9,224 nucleotides of DNA from Pseudobdellovibrionaceae bacterium (GCA_022843085.1 JALHOI010000090.1:1-9224); one strand, 5' to 3'; positions 1 to 6,771 are shown, counted from the stretch's first letter. The notes: generated by a model not told the origin, from the letters alone. Program-made: numbers and translations.

Positions 1-1
1 T

Positions 2-607
2 ATTTTTAGTGGGCTCAACTTTCAAGTTTCTCGCGGCGAGCGGATTGCTCTGATCGGTCTCAATGGGGCTGGCAAAACATCATTGTGTCGAATTTTGAGT
101 GGTGTCTTGAGGCCAACGACAGGTTCGATTTCGAGATGTGAAGGTACCCGTGCTGTCTTTCAAGCTCCGTTGATTCTTTTTCCAGATCTTAGCGGTCATG
201 AAAATGCAGAGCTCTTAATCGGCTTAATGTACCCACACCTCTCTGACCGCGATGTCAAAGAGCTTACGAAAGCGACAACTCTTTTTGCTGAACTTGGCCC
301 AGCGCTTTTTTCGCCGGTTCGTACTTACAGCACCGGTATGCAAACCCGTCTCATGCTATCAGTCGTCACGGCCCAGCCTGCAGATTTTTTGATTCTCGAC
401 GAAGTTTTCGAAGGTGCAGACATTTTTTGGCAAAAAAAAATCGGAGCTAGGACGCGAGCCCTGATCGATCAGGCGGGCGCATTTCTATTCGTTTCTCACA
501 ATCACGACCTACTGCGAGACCTTTGCCGTCAATCGCTGGTTTTGAAAGGCGGAAGTGTCTACCGATTTGATACCGTGGAAGCCGGTTTAGATTTCTACAG
601 CTCATGA
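2..607 (+). CDS. Polysaccharide-export ABC transporter ATPase, 5' end missing
   Basis: This is the ATP-hydrolysing subunit of an ABC exporter for surface polysaccharide (Wzt/KpsT/TagH type), working at the inner membrane with a permease that must lie outside the window. The frame is open from base 2, so the N-terminus is cut off by the window edge; 201 residues are visible. Walker A GLNGAGKTS lies at visible residues 19-27, the Q-loop Gln near 54 and the signature YSTGM at 109-113. Walker B with catalytic Glu (FLILDE) is near 129-134, and the H-loop His (FVSHNHD) near 166. The segment before the signature (VRTYSTGMQTRL) and the one after Walker B (VFEGADIFWQKK, compare VGDxxFxxK) are typical of the polysaccharide exporters. 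The protein ends about 35 residues after the H-loop, so it lacks the C-terminal carbohydrate-binding domain of long Wzt proteins. Its TGA overlaps the next gene's ATG (ATGA), implying translational coupling. Confidence 0.9.
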   Translation: MFSGLNFQVSRGERIALIGLNGAGKTSLCRILSGVLRPTTGSISRCEGTRAVFQAPLILFPDLSGHENAELLIGLMYPHLSDRDVKELTKATTLFAELGPALFSPVRTYSTGMQTRLMLSVVTAQPADFLILDEVFEGADIFWQKKIGARTRALIDQAGAFLFVSHNHDLLRDLCRQSLVLKGGSVYRFDTVEAGLDFYSS

Positions 608-1536
608 CGACACGGCAGCTGCGCTGTTCGATAGGCGGATTCACTACGTCTGTGGTCTTTTCGGCAGATTCTGATTTTGCTTGGAGCGAGGAAATGTTCG
701 AGCGACTCAAAGAAAATTTGAGTTTTGAGCTCGAAGCATCGTCTGGTGAAAAGTTCGATGAACAGTTCGATGAAAGAATAGAAATTCATTTGAAGTCTGT
801 CGATCATACATCGACGCCAAGCTGGCAAATTATATTGCCCATTTTTAAACGAGACCGTCGAGTTTTTCTCACCGCGCGCGGCCGACGAGTTGAGTTTTCA
901 GATGGTTCTGTCATCAATCTGGACCGAACCTTGAGACGCGCGATTGTATCAAGTCATTTTCCCTGGTCGGACATTTGTGAAGTTTTAGAGTCCTGGATTG
1001 GGTTGAGAGTCGAGGCGAGGGGAATTGTCCGCTATCACGCTGTTGCGTTTGTCGCTGACGTCAATCGAAGTGCGAATAACTTTTTGGTTGTGGCAGGGTC
1101 GGGATTTGGGAAATCAACTTTTGCAGAGAAAAATCTTGAAAACACTTTGGCCGACGAGGTTTGTTACCTCGCCGGAGATAAATTACAGAATGCGTGTCTC
1201 AAAATTCGAATTAAGTCGCCCGAGGGAAATTGGCCCACTCGCCATGGTTGTCGCACGCTTGTTACTCGACCGATCAACTTTACCTCTAGGATCATCGAGA
1301 ACGTGTACTTCGGGACAAATCAAAATCGTAGACTCATCAAGCTTCGGTGGATCATCAATGTGTTTTTCGGAATCGGTCTTCCACAATTTATTGAGTATAG
1401 CGTCTGGTCTTCAACAATCCCGACGTGGTTTCGGATTGCTGTGAATCGTGGACGTTCGCTTTCAGAACTGAATTCGAAGTTTCGAGGCCGCGTCAGTCGC
1501 GAGAGTTTAAATCAATTTGTCATCGGTCGAAAATAA
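604..1536 (+). CDS. HPr-kinase/phosphorylase-like P-loop protein
   Basis: The protein has 310 residues. A Walker A motif GSGFGKST lies at 165-172, preceded by a short beta-rich stretch with a conserved-looking RYHAVAF (143-149) and followed by ADEV (183-186). The Asp-Glu there may stand in for the acidic pair that follows the P-loop in HprK-like kinases. The arrangement of about 160 N-terminal residues, then His-containing strand, P-loop and acidic pair matches HprK-related kinases found in polysaccharide and peptide-modification clusters rather than genuine HprK, whose N-terminal domain differs. No membrane segment is evident. It starts inside the stop of the ABC ATPase gene and its own stop overlaps the next start (TAATG), so the three genes should be made together. 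The substrate is unknown; a small molecule or a sugar/protein of the export pathway is inference. The kinase-like fold is a moderate call and the exact activity is not supported. Confidence 0.7.
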   Translation: MTTRQLRCSIGGFTTSVVFSADSDFAWSEEMFERLKENLSFELEASSGEKFDEQFDERIEIHLKSVDHTSTPSWQIILPIFKRDRRVFLTARGRRVEFSDGSVINLDRTLRRAIVSSHFPWSDICEVLESWIGLRVEARGIVRYHAVAFVADVNRSANNFLVVAGSGFGKSTFAEKNLENTLADEVCYLAGDKLQNACLKIRIKSPEGNWPTRHGCRTLVTRPINFTSRIIENVYFGTNQNRRLIKLRWIINVFFGIGLPQFIEYSVWSSTIPTWFRIAVNRGRSLSELNSKFRGRVSRESLNQFVIGRK

Positions 1537-2498
1537 TGATTCGCAATATATTCATATTAGTTGGCGATGTCTTAGATCTAAGAATCTTTAGGTTTCTCAA
1601 TCAAGTCGTAGCAGCGGGCGTACGACTGAGCCTTCCGTCGCTACTTCGTACACTGATTCTTCCGGCAAAATTTCGCCGCGTTTCTAGCTTTTTCGTTCGG
1701 GGCAGTCTCTTGAAGCCGATAGACTATAACCCCTTTTATAGCGACTGGGACATCGGCCTAAGTGTCGACGATTCGACGCTGTCATCAGGTGAATTTGCAG
1801 AGTTGTGTTCGCTGGTCACGACGCGTTTGGCGCGACTTCGTAAAGCAATTCCTGCGATCGGTGAAATCGAAATTTATACCAATATAGAAAAGGCCGAGCT
1901 CGATGAGTTTTTTCTTAGACATGAATTTTTTTATATTGAGATGCGGTCGCTGAGAAAGATTAAATGGATCGAAGATTCTGGGATGCTTGAAAGCGCGTCG
2001 AGCTATCACAAACGCAAAGCTCATCGATCGATCGGCGTTTGTTACCAGCGGTTGAATTCGAGGCCGCAAACGACGGACCCGACGACAAATTGGCATGCGG
2101 CCTTGAGAAGTGTTTTACAGCGGAAGTTCAGAAATTTGACTTTAGCCGAAGATGATGCCGACCAAGACGGGGGCCGCGACCGCGTCTGGGACGGTCGCGA
2201 CAAAACGTATTACCACGCCTATCTTGACCGACCGGTCGTCGGTAGATTGGTACCGTGGCCGCATCTTGTTCAGCTGTTCGCTGCATGTCCGCCCCTCGTA
2301 GTTCCCGACGCAGAGCTGGCTGAATACGTGTCTCAAGCACGAAGTGAAAACGAGACTCGGCAGTTATGTTTTGATTTTTCCAGAGCGGAATCGTTAATTT
2401 TGACGGGGGTACTACGAGCCGCGACAAAAGAAAACCCAGGGCTGCAGCAGTGGCATCAGTCGCTCAAAACCTGCGAAGAAGCTATGAATCGCCGATGA
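1536..2498 (+). CDS. Nucleotidyltransferase-fold protein (MNT/NTP_transf type)
   Basis: The protein has 320 residues from the ATG at 1536, which overlaps the upstream TAA by one base; an upstream in-frame start at 1425 would run deep into the previous gene and is unlikely. The nucleotidyltransferase signature is visible: FVRGS at 53-57 followed by SDWDIGL at 69-75, that is Gly-Ser, about 12 residues, then Asp-x-Asp (D70, D72), the usual metal-binding pair. A possible third acidic residue is E110 or E112 in the strand GEIEIYT. The rest is mixed charged and aromatic sequence that I do not recognise. Proteins of this fold transfer a nucleotide to small molecules, proteins or RNA, and minimal members also sit beside HprK-like kinases in glycan-related clusters. 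The role here is inferred only from its position as third gene of a coupled operon with a polysaccharide exporter ATPase. An antitoxin or antibiotic-modifying role is a less likely alternative. Confidence 0.7.
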   Translation: MIRNIFILVGDVLDLRIFRFLNQVVAAGVRLSLPSLLRTLILPAKFRRVSSFFVRGSLLKPIDYNPFYSDWDIGLSVDDSTLSSGEFAELCSLVTTRLARLRKAIPAIGEIEIYTNIEKAELDEFFLRHEFFYIEMRSLRKIKWIEDSGMLESASSYHKRKAHRSIGVCYQRLNSRPQTTDPTTNWHAALRSVLQRKFRNLTLAEDDADQDGGRDRVWDGRDKTYYHAYLDRPVVGRLVPWPHLVQLFAACPPLVVPDAELAEYVSQARSENETRQLCFDFSRAESLILTGVLRAATKENPGLQQWHQSLKTCEEAMNRR

Positions 2499-2515
2499 GA
2501 AAGCCTTGAAACTTT

Positions 2516-3391
2516 CTACGGCGAAGTACAGCACGTAACATGCAGTTTCGAATTCATCGTCGGTACAATCGACGAGTTTGGAGAATCGCAGCCGTTTGAA
2601 AATGTTCTTACTGTTGGGTCCGTCGAAGCGCTTGAGAATGCGAGCTCTGAACCTCGGCAGCCCGTCAGATTCCAACCCGGATTACAATAAACTCCCCATC
2701 GCCCCGCGGTTAAAACAACGGTGAAGGCTGTCGCAAAATTTCCCGTAAAGCCTGGATCCGCGTACTCGAGGGTGTCGGTCGACGTTGATCCGTTTCTTGA
2801 ACCGGTCGCGCACACCAGTGATGTTCCCACTTTGCACGACGAGACCACGCCTGCGAGGTTGGTTTGCAAGTTCAGCACGCCGACGCGCAGGGGTTTAATC
2901 ATCGTCGAGCCCGTGCCGTGCGTGACATCGATGATCAGATCGGCCGCGTAGTTTCGCGAGGTTGCAGTCGTAGAAATCAAAACAGGCGCGGCCGTTGCGT
3001 CTGAAGGGGCAGTCAGCCGCATCGAAGACACCTGAAGTTTCGATCCGCCGGGTAAATCGGTATTCAGCGCTGGCACCAGATCGCCGACCACAGCACCGCC
3101 CGAGTTATAGAGCCTTAGATTGTTAAGTGTTTCAGATGATCCAATAACAACTGAATTCGCGGTCATGTTGCCGTAGCAACCGCTTGAGCCACGAAGTGCG
3201 TTTTCCGCCTGCATCGCCAAATAAACACTATCTGTTTTTGCGCTCGCGAAAGACATTTGCTGGTTCATGTTGACCATGACAGTTGTTAGACCGAGTGTCG
3301 CAATGCCGAGAACACCGACCACGATCATCGCTTCAACCAGCGAGAAACCGCTTTCGTTATCACGTGTGAAGAATCGCATTAGTCCACGCAT
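2516..3391 (-). CDS. Type IV prepilin-like (pseudopilin) protein with Cys-rich C-terminus
   Basis: From the ATG at 3389-3391 the protein has 291 residues. It carries a class III prepilin signal: a 15-residue basic leader (MRGLMRFFTRDNESG), then cleavage before FSLVE with the canonical Glu5, then about 20 hydrophobic residues (AMIVVGVLGIATLGL and on). PilD-type peptidase would cleave and N-methylate it, and it would assemble in a type IV pilus or type II secretion pseudopilus. The remainder is Ser/Thr/Ala-rich with eight cysteines (about 72, 186, 194, 236, 245, 268, 287, 288), including a GVYCNPGWNLTGC block and a terminal CC pair, suggesting a disulfide-braced head. At 291 residues it is longer than most major pilins, so a minor or adhesive pilin is more likely. 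The start at 3391 was preferred because GGGG lies just upstream; starts further up would give an unusually long leader. It is convergent with the nucleotidyltransferase gene, with 17 bases between stops. Confidence 0.85.
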   Translation of the reverse strand: MRGLMRFFTRDNESGFSLVEAMIVVGVLGIATLGLTTVMVNMNQQMSFASAKTDSVYLAMQAENALRGSSGCYGNMTANSVVIGSSETLNNLRLYNSGGAVVGDLVPALNTDLPGGSKLQVSSMRLTAPSDATAAPVLISTTATSRNYAADLIIDVTHGTGSTMIKPLRVGVLNLQTNLAGVVSSCKVGTSLVCATGSRNGSTSTDTLEYADPGFTGNFATAFTVVLTAGRWGVYCNPGWNLTGCRGSELAFSSASTDPTVRTFSNGCDSPNSSIVPTMNSKLHVTCCTSP

Positions 3392-3427
3392 TCCTACCCC
3401 GATACTTCGGTTAAGCCTCTGAGGCCA

Positions 3428-3433
3428 TTGACA
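3428..3433 (+). promoter_or_regulatory. Possible -35 box (TTGACA)
   Basis: An exact TTGACA lies in the short divergent interval between the prepilin gene and the GT-C gene. The best -10 at a legal spacing is only CATCGT at 3452-3457 (18-base spacer, half matching), so the promoter is weak or uses another factor. An 11-base inverted repeat (GCCTC-T-GAGGC, 3415-3425) just upstream could be an operator shared by both divergent genes. This is a motif match only. Confidence 0.25.
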
Positions 3434-3465
3434 CATTGTCGAGTTGGCCTGCATCGTCTTTAAGT

Positions 3466-4011
3466 ATGGAGGCGGGCACGCAGGAAGTGAATGCAAAAGC
3501 GCACTATTTTAAGGCAAATTTGCGTTCTGCCATGGTCTTGCTTGCATTGCTTGCGATCTCCATTTGGTGCATTGCTGGCGGTCGCGCTTCATTTTGGGAC
3601 GATTACCTTCTCAGTTCGCCAGGTCTGACACGCGACCTCGATTCTCCGTTCGCTTTTTTTTTACCGTGGTCTGAGCATCAGAAATCGTGGCCGATCACCG
3701 CATCTGTGATCTGGCTGTTTAGCCAGCTTAACCTCAGTACGTTAGTCGCATTTAAGGCGGCGACTTGGGTGTTGCATGTCGCAAATGCGTGGCTCATTTC
3801 TGCATCCTTTCAGTCGCGTCAAATCTGGGTTTTCGCATTTTTTCTATTTCATCCCATCGCATTTCTGACGTTGAGCTGGGGATATCAATTTTCTTCTGAG
3901 CTCGCGATATTTTTGTACTCGCAGCTGACTACATTTTTCGTCAGGCCGCAGGTCTGCGATCAGCTGCGAAGACGACTTTCGCGGCACTTCTGTTTTCAAT
4001 GTCGCTACTGA
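3466..4011 (+). CDS. GT-C-type membrane glycosyltransferase, N-terminal part of a frameshifted gene
   Basis: This is the 5' half of what looks like one multi-spanning inner-membrane protein. From ATG 3466 it reads 181 residues. TM1 lies at about 21-39, followed by a periplasmic loop with the acidic pair in SFWDDY (D45, D46). That is the position where GT-C enzymes (ArnT/PMT/TMTC, GT39-like) carry the catalytic Asp/Glu that acts on lipid-phosphate-linked sugars. Further hydrophobic segments lie at about 77-112, 119-137 and 145-158. The stretch LFHPIAFLTLSW resembles the LxHPxxxExxAW region of TMTC/DUF1736-type proteins. After about residue 159 the sequence turns into Arg/Cys-rich text and stops at 4011, while the neighbouring frame continues with a natural membrane protein, so the true reading should switch near 3934. 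No good Shine-Dalgarno precedes ATG 3466; TTG 3436 and GTG 3487 are alternatives. It is divergent from the prepilin gene, 74 bases apart. Confidence 0.65.
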   Translation: MEAGTQEVNAKAHYFKANLRSAMVLLALLAISIWCIAGGRASFWDDYLLSSPGLTRDLDSPFAFFLPWSEHQKSWPITASVIWLFSQLNLSTLVAFKAATWVLHVANAWLISASFQSRQIWVFAFFLFHPIAFLTLSWGYQFSSELAIFLYSQLTTFFVRPQVCDQLRRRLSRHFCFQCRY

Positions 4012-4775
4012 CGAAGCCTTGGGCCGCGTTACTTCTCTGCGCGTTACCCTTCGAGCTCTTTCGCGCTGGCGAAGCGGAAAAAAAATGGTCAAGCCGCTTC
4101 ACCATCGCAGTCGTTGCTGGCGCTTTAGTTGGCCTCTTTCTCGCACTCAGAGCGTTTCAGATGGGGCAGCTTGGCATTTCTGATTTTCCAGCTGAGTCAC
4201 CTTACCGGCTCGAATTCGAAACCGGCGTCTCGATGTCTCCCGAAAATGATTTCGTTATCGACGAACAGCGAGATCGACAACGTCTTCAGCTCTCACCTTT
4301 AGATGCGACGATTCGAAGAATTCTTTACCTCGGTGATTCTTCTTTTGCCTACGTGGCGATGGCCACAGGGTTATCGAAGTTCGACTGGATGGCACCGCGC
4401 CCCACAGAGTTCAACTTGAAAACAGCAATTGGTTGGATTGTGATCCTGCTGGGCTTAGCCGTACTCGCCAGTGTTGTTATTAAAAATCGTTTCTCGAGCG
4501 ATCTTCGTTTGTTCGTAAAGCCCTTTTTCTGGCTCTTTGCGGGATGGTTGCCGGTGAGCGGGATATTTTATATTCCGCACATGAAGTACAGCTTCACAAG
4601 CCCTCACTACGCGCTTTTGATGCTTCCGGGTCTCACGATGTTGTTTGGCACTTTGATCAGCAAAGATTTTTTCAAGTCTTCGTTTAACTCACGCGCTATT
4701 TGTTGCGCACTGCTTGTTGCCTTCGCTTGTCGACAAGTTTTTCTTTACTGGAATTTAAACCACGTGATTCGTTAA
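3999..4775 (+). CDS. GT-C-type membrane glycosyltransferase, C-terminal part of a frameshifted gene
   Basis: This is the 3' half of the preceding gene in the -1 frame. The frame is open from 3900, so the natural join lies between 3900 and 4011; ATG 3999 is merely the first ATG. The 258 residues contain about six hydrophobic segments (roughly 1-20, 34-54, 141-161, 172-191, 203-221 and 232-250). The opening LLTKPWAALLL fits the LLSKPxA segment that follows the third or fourth helix of TMTC/DUF1736-like proteins. WLPVSGIF (183-190), followed by a loop and an aromatic-rich SPHYALLMLPGL, matches the LPVSxLxP and following helix of the same family. A long loop between residues 55 and 140 should be extracytoplasmic. 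By family the protein would transfer sugar from a polyprenyl-phosphate donor. As sequenced, the two halves would not give a working enzyme unless the shift is bypassed or is a sequencing error. It ends 41 bases before the lipocalin gene. Confidence 0.65.
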   Translation: MSLLTKPWAALLLCALPFELFRAGEAEKKWSSRFTIAVVAGALVGLFLALRAFQMGQLGISDFPAESPYRLEFETGVSMSPENDFVIDEQRDRQRLQLSPLDATIRRILYLGDSSFAYVAMATGLSKFDWMAPRPTEFNLKTAIGWIVILLGLAVLASVVIKNRFSSDLRLFVKPFFWLFAGWLPVSGIFYIPHMKYSFTSPHYALLMLPGLTMLFGTLISKDFFKSSFNSRAICCALLVAFACRQVFLYWNLNHVIR

Positions 4776-4816
4776 ATCACTTTGCCGTCAAAACGTGAAA
4801 AGGGCAGACTTCAGGT

Positions 4817-5365
4817 ATGAAAAACAAAGCCATCGCCATAGTTCTGCAAAGCCTTCTAAGTATTTTCTGTATCTCCTTCGTATCGCAAGCGTCGGGTCAG
4901 ATCGTCACTGTTCCGTCAGTCGACGTCGGGCGATATCTCGGGACCTGGTATCAAATTTCTCGCAATCCGATGATTTTTGAAGGCGATTGTGTTTGCGCTC
5001 AACAGAAGCTTGGCGCGACATCGGTTGCGGGCCAAATCAGCGTATTCAATTCGTGCAACGACAAAACTTCAGCTGGTCCCGTTCGGTCTGTCAGCGGAAC
5101 CGCGACAAGTGTCGATGCAGTTTCAAACTCGAAGTTCTCGGTCGACTTTGGTTTTCCGTGGAAGGGCGAGTACTGGATTATCGCTCTCGCTCAAGACTAC
5201 AGCTACGCAGTCGTCACCGACTCGCGAGGAGACTCGCTCTACATTCTATCGAAAACTCCGACGCTTGACCCACTTCTTTATCAAGAGGCTGTCGGTGAAG
5301 CTCAGAAACAGGTTTCGGTTTCAAAACTCCGAACAACCGACCAGACCGCCTGCACCTACCCCTAA
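4817..5365 (+). CDS. blc: Blc-type bacterial lipocalin, exported
   Basis: This is a 182-residue lipocalin of the Blc family, an eight-stranded barrel binding lipids or fatty acids, usually tied to envelope stress or membrane maintenance. Family marks are GRYLGTWYQISR (38-49, the structurally conserved GxW motif), FEGDCVC (54-60), KGEYWIIAL (116-124) and DSLYILSKTPTL (139-150). The last is almost diagnostic of Blc. An N-terminal signal (KNK, then hydrophobic 5-23, cleavage near SQA-SGQ) points to Sec export. Unlike E. coli Blc there is no lipobox, since the only early Cys lies within SIFCIS, so it should be a soluble periplasmic or secreted protein. Four cysteines remain in the mature part (58, 60, 80, 179), enough for disulfides. 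Length is normal for Blc. AGG is five bases before the ATG. It could be co-transcribed with the GT-C gene, and it converges with the next gene, seven bases apart. Confidence 0.9.
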   Translation: MKNKAIAIVLQSLLSIFCISFVSQASGQIVTVPSVDVGRYLGTWYQISRNPMIFEGDCVCAQQKLGATSVAGQISVFNSCNDKTSAGPVRSVSGTATSVDAVSNSKFSVDFGFPWKGEYWIIALAQDYSYAVVTDSRGDSLYILSKTPTLDPLLYQEAVGEAQKQVSVSKLRTTDQTACTYP

Positions 5366-5372
5366 TAGGCCC

Positions 5373-5933
5373 CTATTGCTCGACTGCGCTGCCGAGGTAG
5401 GTGCGATACGGAACTTCCGGGTAGCGATTGAAATATTCAAATCCATAGCCGGCGTATTCATCTAAGTACACGGGGCCTGGAATCACACGGACCATTGCAT
5501 CGTGGTCGGCATGTCTCGCGCTGAAGTAAGTCTTGATCGGAATGGGCGGCACGCGATGATCGCCGTGAGGAAAGACCTCTTCGCCCGCGACCGCCAGATC
5601 AGCGTCATAAATGTAGTTTCGATATCGGACCACGAAATGCCGGTTAAAAAAATCCACGTGCGTAAGAAACAGCACTTCAGCTTCACTGATATCGATACCG
5701 GCATCTTTCATGCCTCGCAGAACTGACAAGCTATTGACGTTACAGCCGCCATATAAATAGTCGCAGACCTTTACTGGTATCGGCGAAGCGCTAACAACTG
5801 AGCGCTCGTTCGAAAACGCGGCAAAAGCTTTCGGACACGTGTTTTTGGGATTGGCCATCGCAGTACTCGAGGCGACCCCGACCGCAACCAACAGTGAACA
5901 AAAAAAACGCAAAAGTGCGTTGCGACACCACAT
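5373..5933 (-). CDS. Exported protein with a Cys/His/Asp pattern like transglutaminase or protein-glutaminase folds
   Basis: The protein has 186 residues from the ATG at 5931-5933; a GTG at 5978 would add 15 residues before the signal. It begins with a clear Sec signal peptide (WCRNALLRFFCSLLVAVGV, cleavage after AMA-27). The mature part opens NPKNTCPKAF. The most informative stretch is GGCNVNSLSVLRGMKDAGI (62-80), followed by RHFVVRYRNYIYDADL (98-113). That is a Cys at the start of a helix ending in AGI, about 35 residues, then a His-led strand, a turn and an Asp. This is the order and spacing of the papain-like/transglutaminase catalytic triad (C64, H99, D110 or D112), also used by protein-glutaminases. 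The C-terminus is rich in Tyr, Pro and His. I do not recognise the whole protein, so the enzymatic reading is inference from the motif. No Shine-Dalgarno is visible for either start. It lies downstream of an orphan open frame and gene 6228-6746 on the same strand. Confidence 0.7.
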   Translation of the reverse strand: MWCRNALLRFFCSLLVAVGVASSTAMANPKNTCPKAFAAFSNERSVVSASPIPVKVCDYLYGGCNVNSLSVLRGMKDAGIDISEAEVLFLTHVDFFNRHFVVRYRNYIYDADLAVAGEEVFPHGDHRVPPIPIKTYFSARHADHDAMVRVIPGPVYLDEYAGYGFEYFNRYPEVPYRTYLGSAVEQ

Positions 5934-5982
5934 GTTTTGAGTCGCAAATCTGATTCGCTGTGAAACGCTTCTCACCACATTT

Positions 5983-6207
5983 TTATTTCGGTCGTCCGGT
6001 CACCCAACTCACTAGGCCATTGTCCTGTTTACCGCGGGCGTCTCTGGAAACTCTCTGCTGGCAGGCATTCGTCCGGTTGCGGACCTCAGAATTGTAATCA
6101 AAACTGAATGCATTTTCTGTCCACGCCTGAATTGGGCCGAGCGGAGCCTCAGCGCAATTTGATTTCAGAACGCTGAGAAACTTACCACCAGTTTGTGCCA
6201 GAGCCGA
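5983..6207 (-). pseudogene. Orphan open frame without a start, possible gene remnant
   Basis: Between the two minus-strand exported-protein genes, one frame is open for 74 codons after an in-frame TAA (6208-6210) and ends at TAA 5983-5985. The predicted text is protein-like (for example LGPIQAWTENAFSFDYN and GLVSWVTGRP, two cysteines, mixed charge). There is no ATG or TTG in it, and the only GTGs are near its end. It stops four bases before the GTG that could start gene 5373, the kind of spacing seen inside operons. It may be the surviving C-terminal part of a gene whose 5' end was lost, or a chance open frame. I recognise no family. Confidence 0.35.
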
Positions 6208-6227
6208 TTAATCGAGCGGCTATTGCC

Positions 6228-6746
6228 TTATTGACGTCGGCTCCGCGGATCATCTAGCGGGGTGCTCGGCGCTCGCGGGGCATCGTAAGCCAGCCGGGAG
6301 TTGGCGACCCAAAGAATAAACGCGTCGACCTGTTCGACTGTTTTCATCGTCATGAAGAACTGACGCGCCGACACCATTTCGTCGAGCGGGGTCATCGTGC
6401 GTTGAGAACGGTGAATGTCATGATACTGAATGCTCAATCCGTTTTCAAAAGCATACGTTTCGAGCTCTGCCCTCGGAATCCCGTTCGGTACGAAGACTTG
6501 GGCCGATTTTCCATTGGCATAGATCGCCAGCCGGCCACCGCGAAAAGCGTAAATCGGCGATAGTCTGTCATACTCCCTGATGGCAAAGGCGCTCTCGAGT
6601 AGCCGCTTAGACTGAACGTTTAAATCCGCAACTTGTCGTATGTGAAAGGGGATCGGCCGCTTGTCGAACAACCCCATACAAGAGTTCGCATGTGCTGGAG
6701 CAACTGAAAAGACAACGGCAATTGTGACTAAAACAATGATTGGCAT
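6228..6746 (-). CDS. Small exported protein of unknown function
   Basis: From the ATG at 6744-6746 the protein has 172 residues: a Sec signal (PIIVLVTIAVVFSVAPAHA, cleavage after AHA-20), then NSCMGLF and a 150-residue mature domain. Visible features are a basic/acidic helix (QSKRLLESAFAIREYDRL, 45-62), a short strand-rich part (GGRLAIYANGKSAQVFVPNG, 70-89) and a helical C-terminal part (VEQVDAFILWVANSRL, 137-152) with a Pro/Arg-rich tail. I do not recognise the family. Start choice: a strong AAGGAG (6868-6873) lies upstream, but the frame there begins with TTG 6857, giving a 37-residue extension with a KRARRKDGYM patch before the signal. The ATG at 6746 yields a standard signal peptide and is preferred, although its own ribosome site (GATGGG, nearly abutting) is poor. 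It probably forms one transcript with the downstream 5373-5933 gene. The strand-rich middle suggests a binding domain, but this is only an impression. Confidence 0.7.
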   Translation of the reverse strand: MPIIVLVTIAVVFSVAPAHANSCMGLFDKRPIPFHIRQVADLNVQSKRLLESAFAIREYDRLSPIYAFRGGRLAIYANGKSAQVFVPNGIPRAELETYAFENGLSIQYHDIHRSQRTMTPLDEMVSARQFFMTMKTVEQVDAFILWVANSRLAYDAPRAPSTPLDDPRSRRQ

Positions 6747-6771
6747 GTACCCATCTTTTCTGCGAGCGCGC

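Noticed and set aside
1025..1444. 139-codon plus-strand frame inside the HprK-like gene
   Set aside because: It is entirely contained in the 604-1536 gene, which has a P-loop and coupled start and stop.
1425..1535. Upstream extension of the nucleotidyltransferase gene
   Set aside because: It would overlap the HprK-like gene by over 100 bases; the TAATG at 1534-1538 gives a natural coupled start.
3930..3942. Programmed -1 ribosomal frameshift at A-TTT-TTC
   Set aside because: The heptamer is not a canonical slippery site because the P-site codon would re-pair on ATT, and no clear downstream pseudoknot was seen. A simple indel in the T run is more likely.
5364..5377. AATAG-GCCC-CTATT hairpin as a bidirectional terminator between the lipocalin and the 5373 gene
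   Set aside because: A stem of only 5 A/T-rich pairs with no T-tract is too weak to call.
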